Assembly: GCF_016756775.1 (NCBI RefSeq)
Contig: NZ_JAERMU010000001.1
Location: 248,001-312,000 of the forward strand
DNA length: 64,000 bases
Direction: 5' to 3'
From: Dryocola clanedunensis subsp. sulfonylureivorans
Lineage (GTDB): Bacteria; Pseudomonadota; Gammaproteobacteria; Enterobacterales; Enterobacteriaceae
In this document: in pieces, positions 1 to 9,024 of the stretch
Layout of the letters: the number at the start of each line of letters is the position of its first letter
Numbering within the stretch: the stretch's first letter is position 1
Notes under the pieces: model-generated
What the model was told of the DNA's origin: nothing
Seen by the model: only the letters and a program-made list of their open reading frames with translations
Database searches by the model: none
Program-made: the position numbers and the translations under genes

Positions 1-1280
1 GTCGGCTCGTCGAGCAAAATCACTTTCATCTCTTCGGACAGCCAGCGGCCGAGAATCGCCTTCTGCTGGTTGCCGCCGGACAGGTTCATGATCAGCTGCT
101 CCGCCGACGGCGTTTTGATATTCAGCGAACGGATATGCGAGGCGGCATTTTCGTTTTCCCACTGGTTGTTGATGAGGCAGCCCGCGCTGATGTGCCTGCG
201 CCGGGCGCTGATGTTGATGTTGTCCTGTACCGAATGAACGGGAATGATGCCGTCCGCCTTGCGATCTTCCGGGCACAGCATCATGCCCGCACGAATGGCA
301 TCCGCAGGTTTACCGATGCTGATAGCTTTGCCATCGATCCAGACCTGCCCGCCGGTAATGCGCGTGCCGCCGAACAGCCCTTTCATTAATTCGCTGCGCC
401 CGGCGCCGACCAGGCCAAACAGCCCGACGATTTCGCCGCTGCGGACGCTCAGGGAAACGGGCGTGCGGACGCCCGGCGCTTTTAGCTCCTCGATGCGCAG
501 CCGCTCCGGGCCGTGCTCCCGTGGCTGCCAGCCGTAGATATCCCCCAGCTCGCGCCCGACCATCGCCTGCACCAGCGAGTCGTGGTTCACCTGCTGCATA
601 TCGTCGAACGTGCGCACGTAGCGCCCGTCCTTAAAGACGGTGATCGCATCGCTGAGGGCAAAAATTTCCTCCATGCGGTGCGAGACGTAAATAATTACCC
701 GCCCTTCCGCACGCAGCTCGCGGATCACGCGGAACAGGTTGTCGATTTCACGCTTCGACAGCGAGCTGGTCGGCTCATCAAAGGCGATAACCTTGGCGTT
801 GCGCGCCAGCGCCTTGGCAATTTCGACCATCTGCCACTGGCCGATGGAGAGATACTTAAGCGGCGTCTGCGGATCGATATCCAGACCCAGGTGCTGAAGC
901 TGAAGCCCCGCCTCGTAGTTGAGCAGCGAGCGGTTCACGAACCCGGCCCGGTGCGGTATCTGCCCCAGATAGATGTTCTCGGCCACCGACATTTCAGGAA
1001 CCAGATGCAGCTCCTGGTAAATAATCGCCACGCCAGCGTTCAGCGCCGCCGTGGTGTCGTTAAAGGCAACTTCTTCGCCCCGCAGAACAATGCTGCCCTG
1101 GGTGGGGGCATAGTTACCGCTGAGGATTTTCAGCAGCGTGGATTTCCCGGCGCCATTCTCACCCATCAGCGCGTGAACCTGCCCCGCATAGCAGTCGAAG
1201 CTGATGTCCTGGAGAGCTTTCACGCCGGGGAAGGTTTTGCCGATACCGCGAAACGAGAGATACGGTGTCTGTTGTTGCAT
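1..1280 (-). CDS. araG: L-arabinose ABC transporter ATP-binding protein AraG (C-terminus off the window)
   Basis: Energises high-affinity L-arabinose import together with the periplasmic binder AraF and the permease AraH. The start at 1280 gives an N-terminus nearly identical to E. coli AraG as recalled. The first ATPase domain has a Walker A motif GENGAGKST at residues 40-48, a LSIGQWQ signature and a FDEPTSSLS Walker B. A second ATPase domain follows, with the LSGGNQQK signature close to the window edge. About 426 of roughly 504 residues are present, and the frame is open to base 1. It lies 68 bp downstream of araF on the same strand, as expected for araFGH, so araH should lie to the left of the window. 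Confidence 0.97.
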   Translation of the reverse strand, partial: MQQQTPYLSFRGIGKTFPGVKALQDISFDCYAGQVHALMGENGAGKSTLLKILSGNYAPTQGSIVLRGEEVAFNDTTAALNAGVAIIYQELHLVPEMSVAENIYLGQIPHRAGFVNRSLLNYEAGLQLQHLGLDIDPQTPLKYLSIGQWQMVEIAKALARNAKVIAFDEPTSSLSKREIDNLFRVIRELRAEGRVIIYVSHRMEEIFALSDAITVFKDGRYVRTFDDMQQVNHDSLVQAMVGRELGDIYGWQPREHGPERLRIEELKAPGVRTPVSLSVRSGEIVGLFGLVGAGRSELMKGLFGGTRITGGQVWIDGKAISIGKPADAIRAGMMLCPEDRKADGIIPVHSVQDNINISARRRHISAGCLINNQWENENAASHIRSLNIKTPSAEQLIMNLSGGNQQKAILGRWLSEEMKVILLDEP

Positions 1281-1348
1281 GACATACCCCAAAGTTAGTG
1301 TTGGCGTTGGAGAGGTTTGGGTAAGGTGGATCCATCCACCACAGAAGA

Positions 1349-2338
1349 TTACTTGCCGCCCAGCCCTTTCTTCGCCAGCTCTTCCTTAAAGTTATCGCGG
1401 GTGATCAGCACCACGTCGGTCACTTCGGTGAACTTCGGCGGCTCGGCACCTTTGGTCACCCAGTTGTAGAGCATTTCGCTGCTCTTATAGCCGTGAACAT
1501 CCGGGCTTGGTAACAGGGAGCCGTAGAAGCCGGTCGGCTGCGCTTTCGACAGCTCGCTCACCGCATCCACGCCGTTGATGCCCACGCCAATCACGTCCGG
1601 CGCTTTGAAGCCCTGACCTTCGGTGGCGCGCACGCCGCCCAGCACGGTGTTGTCGTTCATGCCGACAATCAGCCAGTGTTTCACTTCAGGGTGCTGAACC
1701 AGCATGGAGTTGGCGGCGTCGAACGCGCCGGGGATATCGTTAGATTTGGTCGGCACCTTGTAGATTTGCTTTTCCGGGAAGCCGGCGGCCTTCAGGGCAT
1801 CCATAGATCCGCTGGTACGGCGGCGCGCGGTGTCCAGCTCGTCGGCGGTAATCGCCATCACGGCTGACTCTTTCACGTCCCAGCCGCGCTTGCGCATCTC
1901 TTTATAAAGCTCCTGGCCCTGGCGCTCGCCGATTTTCGTAGCGGCCATCATCACCAGCGGCACGGTTTCCATCGGCTTGCCTTTCGCCGTCACAAACTGG
2001 TCATCCACGGCGATAACCTTCATATCGTAGCTTTTCGCCTTCGCAACGATGGCGGAACCCAGTTTTGGATCCGGGGTACAGATGACAAAGCCCTTAGCGC
2101 CGCTCGCCGCCAGGCTATCGATGGCGTTCAATGTCTTCTCCCCGTCCGGGACGGCAATTTTGATCACTTCAAAACCCAGGTCTTTGCCGGCTTTATCGGC
2201 AAATTTCCACTCCGTCTGGAACCAGGGCTCCTCCGGCTGCTTGACCAGAAAGCCCAGCTTCATGGTTTCCGCCCAGGCGGATTGTGACATCACCGCCGCC
2301 AGGCCAACGGCCGCCAACGTTTTAGTGAATATGTGCAT
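1349..2338 (-). CDS. araF: L-arabinose-binding periplasmic protein AraF
   Basis: Periplasmic substrate-binding protein of the arabinose ABC importer. The 329 residues match the family length. The first 23 residues form a Sec signal peptide (basic start, hydrophobic core, cleavage after AWA before E). The mature protein opens with [16 protein letters not shown], the type 1 sugar-binder fold. It is the first gene of the araFG(H) operon. The 300 bp upstream should hold AraC and CRP sites, but I could not pick them out with certainty. In E. coli ftnB follows this gene; here an accessory block begins instead. Confidence 0.97.
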   Translation of the reverse strand: MHIFTKTLAAVGLAAVMSQSAWAETMKLGFLVKQPEEPWFQTEWKFADKAGKDLGFEVIKIAVPDGEKTLNAIDSLAASGAKGFVICTPDPKLGSAIVAKAKSYDMKVIAVDDQFVTAKGKPMETVPLVMMAATKIGERQGQELYKEMRKRGWDVKESAVMAITADELDTARRRTSGSMDALKAAGFPEKQIYKVPTKSNDIPGAFDAANSMLVQHPEVKHWLIVGMNDNTVLGGVRATEGQGFKAPDVIGVGINGVDAVSELSKAQPTGFYGSLLPSPDVHGYKSSEMLYNWVTKGAEPPKFTEVTDVVLITRDNFKEELAKKGLGGK

Positions 2339-2654
2339 GTGGACTCCAGCTTGATTTTATTATCTGTAGGGTAAGAACTATGCAAAACAAGGTTTTAGCG
2401 AAACCGTTTGTCAACCTGATGTTTGCGATAGTTTTAGCGGGAAATTAATCATCCATAGGAGAGCGGAATCACACGGCAGAATTACAGTAATTGCGTGCAT
2501 ATATTCAGCAAGTTAAGCCATAAAAATTGGGGTATATGTATGATGAATGTGTTACGGGTTAGCTGAATTGTCCATGAGGCCAGTTAAACGGGAAGGGGTC
2601 TCTTAGTCACAACTCATCCCGGTTATACGTCAGGGTGGGATCTGTTAACCGGCT

Positions 2655-2925
2655 GGTTTTCCGTTCACCCGACCGTCTGGCTATCTCTGCTACCGTTGCG
2701 AACGGTGAACGTGCCATGGGATTTACGCCAATCCCCTGGCGACCCCGGCGCCCGGCAAATAAATCGCCGCTGAAGCGGTAAACTCCGGTTTTTACCCAAC
2801 ATGCAGGGTCGTTCGCGATTCGTTCCAGACGATCGCTCTCTCACGTTGTTCCCGACAACGTGACCCTGCCTGAAGGGCAAAAACCGGAGCGATTTAAGCC
2901 GGGAACAGGGTGTCGCTTTAAGTGA
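2655..2925 (+). repeat. Structured element, copy 1 (left arm of an inverted duplication)
   Basis: Copy 1 of a roughly 270-nt sequence that recurs inverted at 2990-3259. Hairpins seen: 2714-2723 with 2730-2739; an outer stem 2783-2797 with 2875-2889 (14 of 15 pairs); inside it 2803-2810 with 2862-2869, 2815-2823 with about 2829-2836, and 2843-2849 with 2855-2861. Two of the loops carry TTCC-type sequence (GTTCCAGAC and GTTCCCGAC). Stem sequences differ from copy 2 while the pairing is kept, which suggests selection on RNA or cruciform structure. I do not recognise the family, and no good ORF covers it. Confidence 0.75.
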
Positions 2926-2989
2926 AAATTCACATCAGATACTTCATCGCTTTAAAACCTACAGCGACACCGGAGTTGGGACATTCATG

Positions 2990-3259
2990 GAAGTTGAAGC
3001 GAGGGTGTTGGGTCCGGCTTAAATCGCCTCCATTTTTGGCTTCATGGCCGGGTCCAGCCGTCGGGAACGGCTGGAGGTTGTGATCGTCGGGAACGAATCG
3101 CAACCGACCCGGACAGGGAGCCAAAAATGGAGGTTTACCGCCGCAGGTGGCGATTTATTGCCGGGAGTCGGGAGCCCAGAGGGTGTGACGGCGAACACCC
3201 TCTGGTCGTTCACCGGTTCGGCAGCAACATATACCACCTGACGCAAAGTGAACGGAACC
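2990..3259 (-). repeat. Structured element, copy 2 (right arm, inverted)
   Basis: Reverse-complement relative of 2655-2925. Matching arms between the copies include 2661-2668 with 3248-3255, 2698-2711 with 3207-3220, 2751-2768 with 3149-3165, 2775-2783 with 3133-3141 and 2889-2902 with 3013-3027. Its own hairpins include a perfect 11-bp stem 3176-3186 with 3195-3205, an outer stem 3028-3041 with 3119-3132, and an inner stem 3053-3060 with 3066-3073 whose loop reads CGGGA. The same loop core, GTTCCCGAC on the minus strand, occurs twice. The spacer between the copies, about 2926-2989, shares no sequence with the arms. Confidence 0.75.
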
Positions 3260-3332
3260 TTCTCGATCTCTTAAATTACTCTCGAAGATCTGTATAAGAG
3301 GTCGCCGGGGTAAGGACGCCCGGGCTAACATT

Positions 3333-3836
3333 TCACCCCCAAAACTCCTGTATTCCCCCTTTTTTCCCCGCAACCGGGTCACAGGCGGGCATGGCTACCT
3401 TTGCCATGTGGTCACGCGCTTCGACCGGCACTTCGCGCTGGTCGAGATATTTATCGGGCGAGCAGCCTTCCGGGTAGGCCCCCACGCACATAAAATCTTC
3501 TGACGCTTCTATTTGCTTGTGCCCTACTCCCGCCGGGATCAGCACCGCGTCACCGCGGGTGATATCAACTATCGGGCCGGATTCGCCGCCGAGCTGGATT
3601 CTGGCGTTACCGGCGAACACGCCCAGCACTTCATGGGTGTTGGAGTGGAAATGGGTGTAGGTAAAAACGGTATAGCGCCAGCGCGGCGGCCAGCCGTTGC
3701 TGGCGAACAGGCTTTCAAACGCCTCAGCCAACTGCTCTTCGTGAGAGACGTGATGATAAAGCAGAAGCGGCAGCGCGCTGTTGGGCACGCCGCCGCTGGG
3801 CTGGTTCAGGGCCAGAGTTTCCAGTTCGGTCGCCAT
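3333..3836 (-). CDS. YjlB-like cupin-domain protein
   Basis: A 167-residue single-domain cupin resembling Bacillus YjlB-type proteins. The metal-binding cluster is visible as HFHSNTHE at residues 62-69, followed by a glycine-rich strand (FAGNARIQLGG) and the second cupin motif near GDAVLIPAGVGHKQIE. The reaction is unknown. The start is supported by a GGAG ribosome-binding site just upstream. It sits 59 bp downstream of the DJ-1-like gene on the same strand and may be the last gene of the accessory minus-strand run that ends here, next to the structured repeat. Confidence 0.8.
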   Translation of the reverse strand: MATELETLALNQPSGGVPNSALPLLLYHHVSHEEQLAEAFESLFASNGWPPRWRYTVFTYTHFHSNTHEVLGVFAGNARIQLGGESGPIVDITRGDAVLIPAGVGHKQIEASEDFMCVGAYPEGCSPDKYLDQREVPVEARDHMAKVAMPACDPVAGKKGGIQEFWG

Positions 3837-3895
3837 CGCTTTCTCCTTGGGTAAAAGAGTAAGTATAGAAACGACCGGGCTGAATGGCTTACTCC

Positions 3896-4453
3896 TTACC
3901 AGGGATAGTAGATGTGCTCTGCGTGATCCCGGGCCGCAGCCTCACTTCCTTCAAGCCGCGCCGCCACCGTCAGCGCAAAATCAAACACCTTGCCTAATCC
4001 CCTGCCGCTGATGAGATTACCGTCCTCTACCACGTCCGCATCGACGTAAACGCCGTCTGTCACCTGCTGCCATAAGTCTCCGGAGCAGACGTAGCGGCGG
4101 CCCTTCAGCAGGCCGTTACCGGCCAGCACGCGGGCGGCAGCGGAACAGATTGGGCAGATGAATTTGCCCAGCTCGTCATGACGGCGCACAAATCCGACAA
4201 CGCTGGCGTTTTTGGCCAGGTTCATGCTGCCGTCCGGCCCACCGGGCAGAACGACCGCATCGAACGTCGTGTCGAAGCTTTCTGCCAGGGTGGCGTCCGC
4301 CACCATCGGGATGTTGTGATAGCTGGTTACCGCGCGGGTATCAACACAGGATATCGTGGTCACCCCGATGTTCAGACGGCGTAAAATATCAATGGTGACA
4401 ATGGCTTCCCCTTCTTCGAAGCCGGGGGCCAGCAATACTGCAACGTTTTTCAT
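3896..4453 (-). CDS. DJ-1/PfpI family protein
   Basis: A 185-residue protein of the DJ-1/PfpI (ThiJ) superfamily, whose members include glyoxalases, chaperones and proteases. The N-terminal GFEEGEA supplies the conserved Glu (E16). The nucleophile-elbow cysteine is C103 in PICSAAARVL, with a second nearby cysteine at C100. VVLPGG at 67-72 is the usual strand-turn. The substrate cannot be told from sequence. It is co-directional with the GH88 gene (23 bp gap) and the cupin gene, so possibly one transcript, but neither protein has an obvious part in sugar breakdown. Confidence 0.85.
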   Translation of the reverse strand: MKNVAVLLAPGFEEGEAIVTIDILRRLNIGVTTISCVDTRAVTSYHNIPMVADATLAESFDTTFDAVVLPGGPDGSMNLAKNASVVGFVRRHDELGKFICPICSAAARVLAGNGLLKGRRYVCSGDLWQQVTDGVYVDADVVEDGNLISGRGLGKVFDFALTVAARLEGSEAAARDHAEHIYYPW

Positions 4454-4476
4454 ACCGCTTTCCTTTGCTTAATAAA

Positions 4477-5667
4477 TTACCAGTAGGGATACCAGATCTG
4501 ACGCAGGCGGGCCAGCGCTTCCAGATAGAAATAGTCGCCCCAGCTGCAGCACTGATCCACGCCCTTGCCGCTCGCCATGTGGTAAACGGAGTGCTTCAGC
4601 AGGCCTTCGGTTGGCTCATCGTCACCGGCCAGGTAGTTATCGGTCAGCGACTGGACGATGCGCAGCGCCATCTCTTCATAGTGGGCGCGATGCTCGTCCA
4701 GCGTCGGCAGCGCTTTAACCAGCTCCAGCAGGCCGCAGGCGGCAATGGCGCAGGCAGAGCTGTCTCGTATCGCATCCGTGCCGAGCAGGGCCAGATCCCA
4801 GTGGCAGACATCATCTTCCGGCAGGCGGTTGATAAAGTAGTGCGCCAGGCTGCGTGAAAGCTCCACCATACTGTGGTCGCCGGTGTGCTGGTAGCTGAGC
4901 AGGAAACCGTAGATGCCCCACGCCTGCCCGCGCGACCAGCAGGAGGTGTCGCTGTAGCCCTGGTGGGTATTACCAAAGCGCGGCTCGCCGGTGTTCACGT
5001 CCATATAGTAGGTGTGATAGGTCGACGAATCCTCGCGAACGATGTACTTCGCCGCCTGTTCAGCATGGGCCGTCGCCGCCTGCGCGTAGCGCTGGTCGCC
5101 GGTTTGTTCCGTCGCCCAGTAGAGCAGCGGCAGGTTCATGTTGCAGTCAATGATCATCCGCCCCTGCTGCTCCGGATCGTTCAAATCCCCCCACGCCTGA
5201 ATGATTTTCGCCACCGGGTTAAAGCGCTCCATCAGCGTTTCGGCAGCCAGCAGCGCAGACTGGCGGGCGGCTTCATTACCCGTTAAGCGCCATGCGCTGA
5301 CGCAGGAGAGCGAATAAAGGAAGCCCAGATCGTGGGTCGCCGTATCAATGCGTTTTTCGATGCGGTTGGCAAACGAAGGCAGATAGCGTTCGGCAGCGTC
5401 ACGGTATTTTTGATTGCCGGTCATCTCCCACGCCAGCCACAGCTGGCCCGGCCAGAAGCTCGTCGTCCACTCCACGTTTTCAGAGCGCGGCCAGACGCCG
5501 TTTTCGCACGCTTCGCCCGGGAACTTGTCGCCAAAGGCGACGATGTTCTTATCCAGCTTGCGCGTCACGCGGGCCAGCGCATCATCCAGCTTCTGGCGAA
5601 GGCGAAGCCTGTCCACCTGGTGCAATTCCACGGGGCGCAGGGCTTCGGTGATCACTGTCTTGGTCAT
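4477..5667 (-). CDS. GH88 family unsaturated glucuronyl hydrolase
   Basis: Predicted to remove the 4,5-unsaturated glucuronic acid that polysaccharide lyases leave on oligosaccharide ends. The start at 5667 is chosen over one 33 bp upstream because AGGAG lies 7 bases before it; this gives 396 residues. Family signatures: D113 in THDLGFLY and D174 in MIIDCNMN, matching the two catalytic aspartates of GH88, then a SDTSCWSRGQAW segment. No signal peptide is seen, so it acts in the cytoplasm on imported oligosaccharides. It follows the symporter gene by 13 bp, supporting uptake and cleavage as one function. The exact polymer is unknown. Confidence 0.88.
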   Translation of the reverse strand: MTKTVITEALRPVELHQVDRLRLRQKLDDALARVTRKLDKNIVAFGDKFPGEACENGVWPRSENVEWTTSFWPGQLWLAWEMTGNQKYRDAAERYLPSFANRIEKRIDTATHDLGFLYSLSCVSAWRLTGNEAARQSALLAAETLMERFNPVAKIIQAWGDLNDPEQQGRMIIDCNMNLPLLYWATEQTGDQRYAQAATAHAEQAAKYIVREDSSTYHTYYMDVNTGEPRFGNTHQGYSDTSCWSRGQAWGIYGFLLSYQHTGDHSMVELSRSLAHYFINRLPEDDVCHWDLALLGTDAIRDSSACAIAACGLLELVKALPTLDEHRAHYEEMALRIVQSLTDNYLAGDDEPTEGLLKHSVYHMASGKGVDQCCSWGDYFYLEALARLRQIWYPYW

Positions 5668-5680
5668 AACAACTCCTGAA

Positions 5681-6961
5681 TTAATGTCTGGACGTTTCAA
5701 CGGGGGCGGCGTCTAGGGCCGGAGAAAAAGTTCGCGATTCGTCCCGCGTTGACTGGCAGCGCGAGAGCGTAAAGGCGGAAATTAAGGTAAACAGCAGCGC
5801 GCAGCAGCCCATGATCAAATAGGTGTGCTCGAAGCCGATTTTGTCGTAGAGGTAGCCCGCGGGCGGCGCGACCACAATCGATCCCACGTAGATCATCGCC
5901 TGATAGCCCAGCAGGTACATGGTGGCGTTAACCCTTTTGTCGAAGTGTTCGGCGATGTACTTAAAGACGGAGATCAGCAGCAGCGCAATCTCCACGCCGT
6001 AGAAGGGTTTAATGATTGAAATAATGATCGGATCGTTGGTCAGGCCCGAGGCAATCAGCCTTGCGCCCACCACGCAGCCGCAGAACAGCAGGCCGCGTTT
6101 GGCACCGAAATGGTTAACCAGCAGCGGAATGAACATCATCATCACGAACTCCATGCCCGACTGCACCGTGCTCAGGTAGCCATACCAGGCGTTGCCCTGC
6201 TCTTTGGTGGAGAAGAACGAGACGAAGTAGCGCGGGAACTGCTGCTCAGCGATAAACATCATCCACGCCACGCCCGCCACATAGAGGCTGAACATCCAGA
6301 ACTTGCGGTTTCTCAGCAGCATCAGCACGTCGGCAAAAACGATTTTATTGGCGGAGAGCACGCTGTTATTGCGCAGCTGCTCGTCACCGATTTTCAGGCT
6401 GATGAGCACCAGCAGCATCAGCACTGACGTGGTGCTGCTGACCAGGAAATTTGCCAGCGGCGTGAAGTTAAACAGCAGCCCGGAGACGGAGGCGGCGACG
6501 GCCCAGCCGAGCGATCCCCACATGCGGATGCGGCCAAACTCCAGCCCGTACAGGCGGCTGAAGCGATCGGCGTAAGATTCGGATGCCGCCACGCCCGCAT
6601 ACCAGCCCAGGCTCAAATAGAGCGCGCCGATGACAATGCCAATCGTGGTGTGGCTAAGCAGCAGCGGCTGATAGACGGTGACGAAGAACGGAGCCATTAA
6701 CGCCGATACGGCACAGACAAAATAGAGCAGCCATTTGCTCATGCCTATCTTGTCCATGATGTAGCCGTAAACCGGCTTGAGGATCACCGCGAAGACGCCG
6801 TTAATGGCGAAAACGCTGCCGATGGTGATGCTGTCTAACCCTACTTTCTGGCTGAGCCACAGGGCGTAAAGCCCAAAGCTTGACGACCAGGTGAAGAAGT
6901 AGAGAAAGATAAAGGTGCTCATTTTGATCTGCGCGGTGCGCACGGTGGATGAAGCGGTCAT
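5681..6961 (-). CDS. MFS transporter, oligosaccharide:H+ symporter (LacY-like) family
   Basis: A 426-residue, 12-helix major facilitator of the oligosaccharide:H+ symporter type. The N-terminus (IKMSTFIFLYFFTWSSSFG) and the LEFGRIRMWGSLGWA segment after helix 4 are typical of LacY/CscB/RafB-like carriers. Its ATG overlaps the stop of the DUF2264 gene by 4 bp, so the two are translationally coupled. The GH88 hydrolase follows after 13 bp. The inferred role is import of unsaturated uronic-acid-containing oligosaccharides for the hydrolases beside it. Confidence 0.88.
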   Translation of the reverse strand: MTASSTVRTAQIKMSTFIFLYFFTWSSSFGLYALWLSQKVGLDSITIGSVFAINGVFAVILKPVYGYIMDKIGMSKWLLYFVCAVSALMAPFFVTVYQPLLLSHTTIGIVIGALYLSLGWYAGVAASESYADRFSRLYGLEFGRIRMWGSLGWAVAASVSGLLFNFTPLANFLVSSTTSVLMLLVLISLKIGDEQLRNNSVLSANKIVFADVLMLLRNRKFWMFSLYVAGVAWMMFIAEQQFPRYFVSFFSTKEQGNAWYGYLSTVQSGMEFVMMMFIPLLVNHFGAKRGLLFCGCVVGARLIASGLTNDPIIISIIKPFYGVEIALLLISVFKYIAEHFDKRVNATMYLLGYQAMIYVGSIVVAPPAGYLYDKIGFEHTYLIMGCCALLFTLISAFTLSRCQSTRDESRTFSPALDAAPVETSRH

Positions 6962-8796
6962 TGGGTGTTCTCCGGGGCCAGCGTGAGAGTTCTTTCTTCC
7001 TGTGCCGTCACGAAGCGTACAGCGTCATCGCGGATGAGGGCCTGTGGGCAAGATTGCGCGTTGAAGTCGTCGGGGTTGCCTGCCCAGACGGCGCTTATCA
7101 GCAGATGTTTGCCAGGCGTTAATTCACCGTGAAGTACCGGAACGGCAGCGCGTTCGGCAAACAAAAGATTGCTGTTCGGTGGGGTTAGCACCTGCTCGCC
7201 GCGACGCGTCTGCGGACTTAAGCAGAAGATGGCGGATGCTTCCGTTGTGGTTGTGAGCTGGCAGCTGCCCTGCCCGCCCTGCGATTCGGGCAGCGGCCGG
7301 TTCGGGATGCTGAATCCGCCTTCTGCCGTATCCAGGCCGCGGGCCGTATCAACATGGTGAACGCGTATCTGCCAGTCGCCCAGCGGCATTAGCCAGGTAT
7401 CGATAGTCACATCGTGCCACGCCTGCCAGCGGCAGTAAATCATGCCGTCCGCCGTGGTGACGTTCCTGCAGTCGCGGCGTCCGCGCCAGTAGCCGTCCTT
7501 CTCGGACAGCAGCAGCATAGAGTCCGCTGCCGCGTGGCTCAGCCCGAAGCGCCCGCGCTCTACGGTGAAACCGTAGCGGGTGGAGTAGGCAAACTTGCAG
7601 TATTTGGCTTCGGTATTGACGAAGTTATTCAGCTCGAGCTGCCCGGAAGTCAGCATCCACAGGTGATTGCGCTGATGAACAAGGATCTGATCGGCATGGG
7701 GAATACTGTGCTGCTTTGCCCGCTCGGGCAGAGGTAGCTCATCCGCCTGCCAGAAGGCGTCGTTCCCGGCCAGCGCCAGCACCAGCATGGTTTTCATGCC
7801 CCAGTAAGGGGAGCCGGGGGCGTTGTAATCCTCCGCCATAATCAGGTTCGGATAGCTGTAGCCGACGCTGAGCACGCCGTCGCGGTCGAACAGCGGCTGA
7901 CTCAGCCACCAGCGCAGATGGCGCAGCACTATGCCTTTCACCACGCCGGGGGAATACACCTCCAGCCCGGCAAACGCGACGGCGCTCCAGAACGCCCCCT
8001 GAGCGAAGCGGTAGGTCAGGCTGCGGCCAAACGGAATGGCGGCTCCGTCATCGGCGAAGAAATGGATAAAATCAGCGGCAAACAGCGTGGCGCGCTGGCG
8101 CAGTTCAGCGCAGCGGTCCGGATCTATGTCAGCCATCAGCTTCAAGTAAATCAGGCCGTAGAAATGGAAGCCCATGGAAATGTAGTAATCCCGCGGCCTG
8201 CCCGGCCCGTCGGAATACCAGCCGTCGCCCAGGTAGTACGCCTCCATGGCGGCGAAATGCTTTTCCAGCGCCTGGAAATTGGTTTCCATGCCGGCATGAT
8301 GAAAGCCGACCTGCACCAGAATCGGGAAGAAGTGCCAGTTGTTGTCCGGGATCGCCTGCTCTTCGCTCTGCTTCAGCCAGCGCCAGAGGTTCTCTTTCTC
8401 AGTCTCGCTGAAGTGGGCCAGCACGGTATCACCCGCCAGCGCCAGCAGCAGACCGTAGGCGGCCATTTCTACAATGCGCTGATCGTACGGCGCCACTTCG
8501 CCCCAGTAGTCCGCATGCTGTGGGCTGGTGCCGTTTTTGATCGCCTGAATATAGAAGGAGAACTGTTGCGGCTCGCTGCCGCCCGCCAGCAGCGGCGTAA
8601 CGCCCCACAGCAGGCGTGAAAAGGTTTCCATATTCGCTATGTGCTGCCCGTAGTGGGCGGTGAAATTCGCCAGGTCCACGCGGCTGGCATCATTTTTAAA
8701 GAATGGCGTCACCGCGCCGAGCAGCTCCTGAACCAGCAGCTGAACATCGTTTCGGCTTTTCAGCGGGTTAAGCAGGGTAATATTTTCAGGTTGCAC
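6958..8796 (-). CDS. DUF2264 domain protein, putative glycan-degrading enzyme
   Basis: A 612-residue protein starting at GTG behind a strong GGGAGG site. It has the DUF2264 opening (NPLKSRNDVQ, then NMETFSRLLWGVTPLL) with many aromatic residues over an alpha/alpha-barrel-like N-terminal two thirds, and a beta-rich C-terminal part. DUF2264 proteins are commonly encoded beside carbohydrate enzymes, and some are now assigned to glycoside hydrolase families, from memory GH154; I am not certain of that. No signal peptide is seen. As first gene of the minus-strand operon, divergent from an AraC regulator, it probably acts on the oligosaccharide that the symporter imports. Confidence 0.82.
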   Translation of the reverse strand: MQPENITLLNPLKSRNDVQLLVQELLGAVTPFFKNDASRVDLANFTAHYGQHIANMETFSRLLWGVTPLLAGGSEPQQFSFYIQAIKNGTSPQHADYWGEVAPYDQRIVEMAAYGLLLALAGDTVLAHFSETEKENLWRWLKQSEEQAIPDNNWHFFPILVQVGFHHAGMETNFQALEKHFAAMEAYYLGDGWYSDGPGRPRDYYISMGFHFYGLIYLKLMADIDPDRCAELRQRATLFAADFIHFFADDGAAIPFGRSLTYRFAQGAFWSAVAFAGLEVYSPGVVKGIVLRHLRWWLSQPLFDRDGVLSVGYSYPNLIMAEDYNAPGSPYWGMKTMLVLALAGNDAFWQADELPLPERAKQHSIPHADQILVHQRNHLWMLTSGQLELNNFVNTEAKYCKFAYSTRYGFTVERGRFGLSHAAADSMLLLSEKDGYWRGRRDCRNVTTADGMIYCRWQAWHDVTIDTWLMPLGDWQIRVHHVDTARGLDTAEGGFSIPNRPLPESQGGQGSCQLTTTTEASAIFCLSPQTRRGEQVLTPPNSNLLFAERAAVPVLHGELTPGKHLLISAVWAGNPDDFNAQSCPQALIRDDAVRFVTAQEERTLTLAPENTQ

Positions 8797-9024
8797 GAGG
8801 TCCTCCCGTCATTAAACGAGAATTAGATAAGTTATTGTTATTTGGCTTTTCTAAGGATATTTATGCGACATCGGGGCAAGAGTAGCTGCTTTTATGTCGC
8901 CCGCTGAGTGAGCAGGCTCACAAATTTAAACCGCCATTTCATTTTTAGTGGATATTTGCCCCTTTCGGGGCAATAAATTGCAAATGATGGCGTAAAAATT
9001 TAAATCTGTTGTCCTGGGGGATCG

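Noticed and set aside
2665-3382. Several open frames of 60-75 codons on both strands in the structured region
   Set aside because: They overlap one another, follow the inverted repeat arms rather than coding bias, and lack ribosome-binding sites. The stems explain the open frames better.
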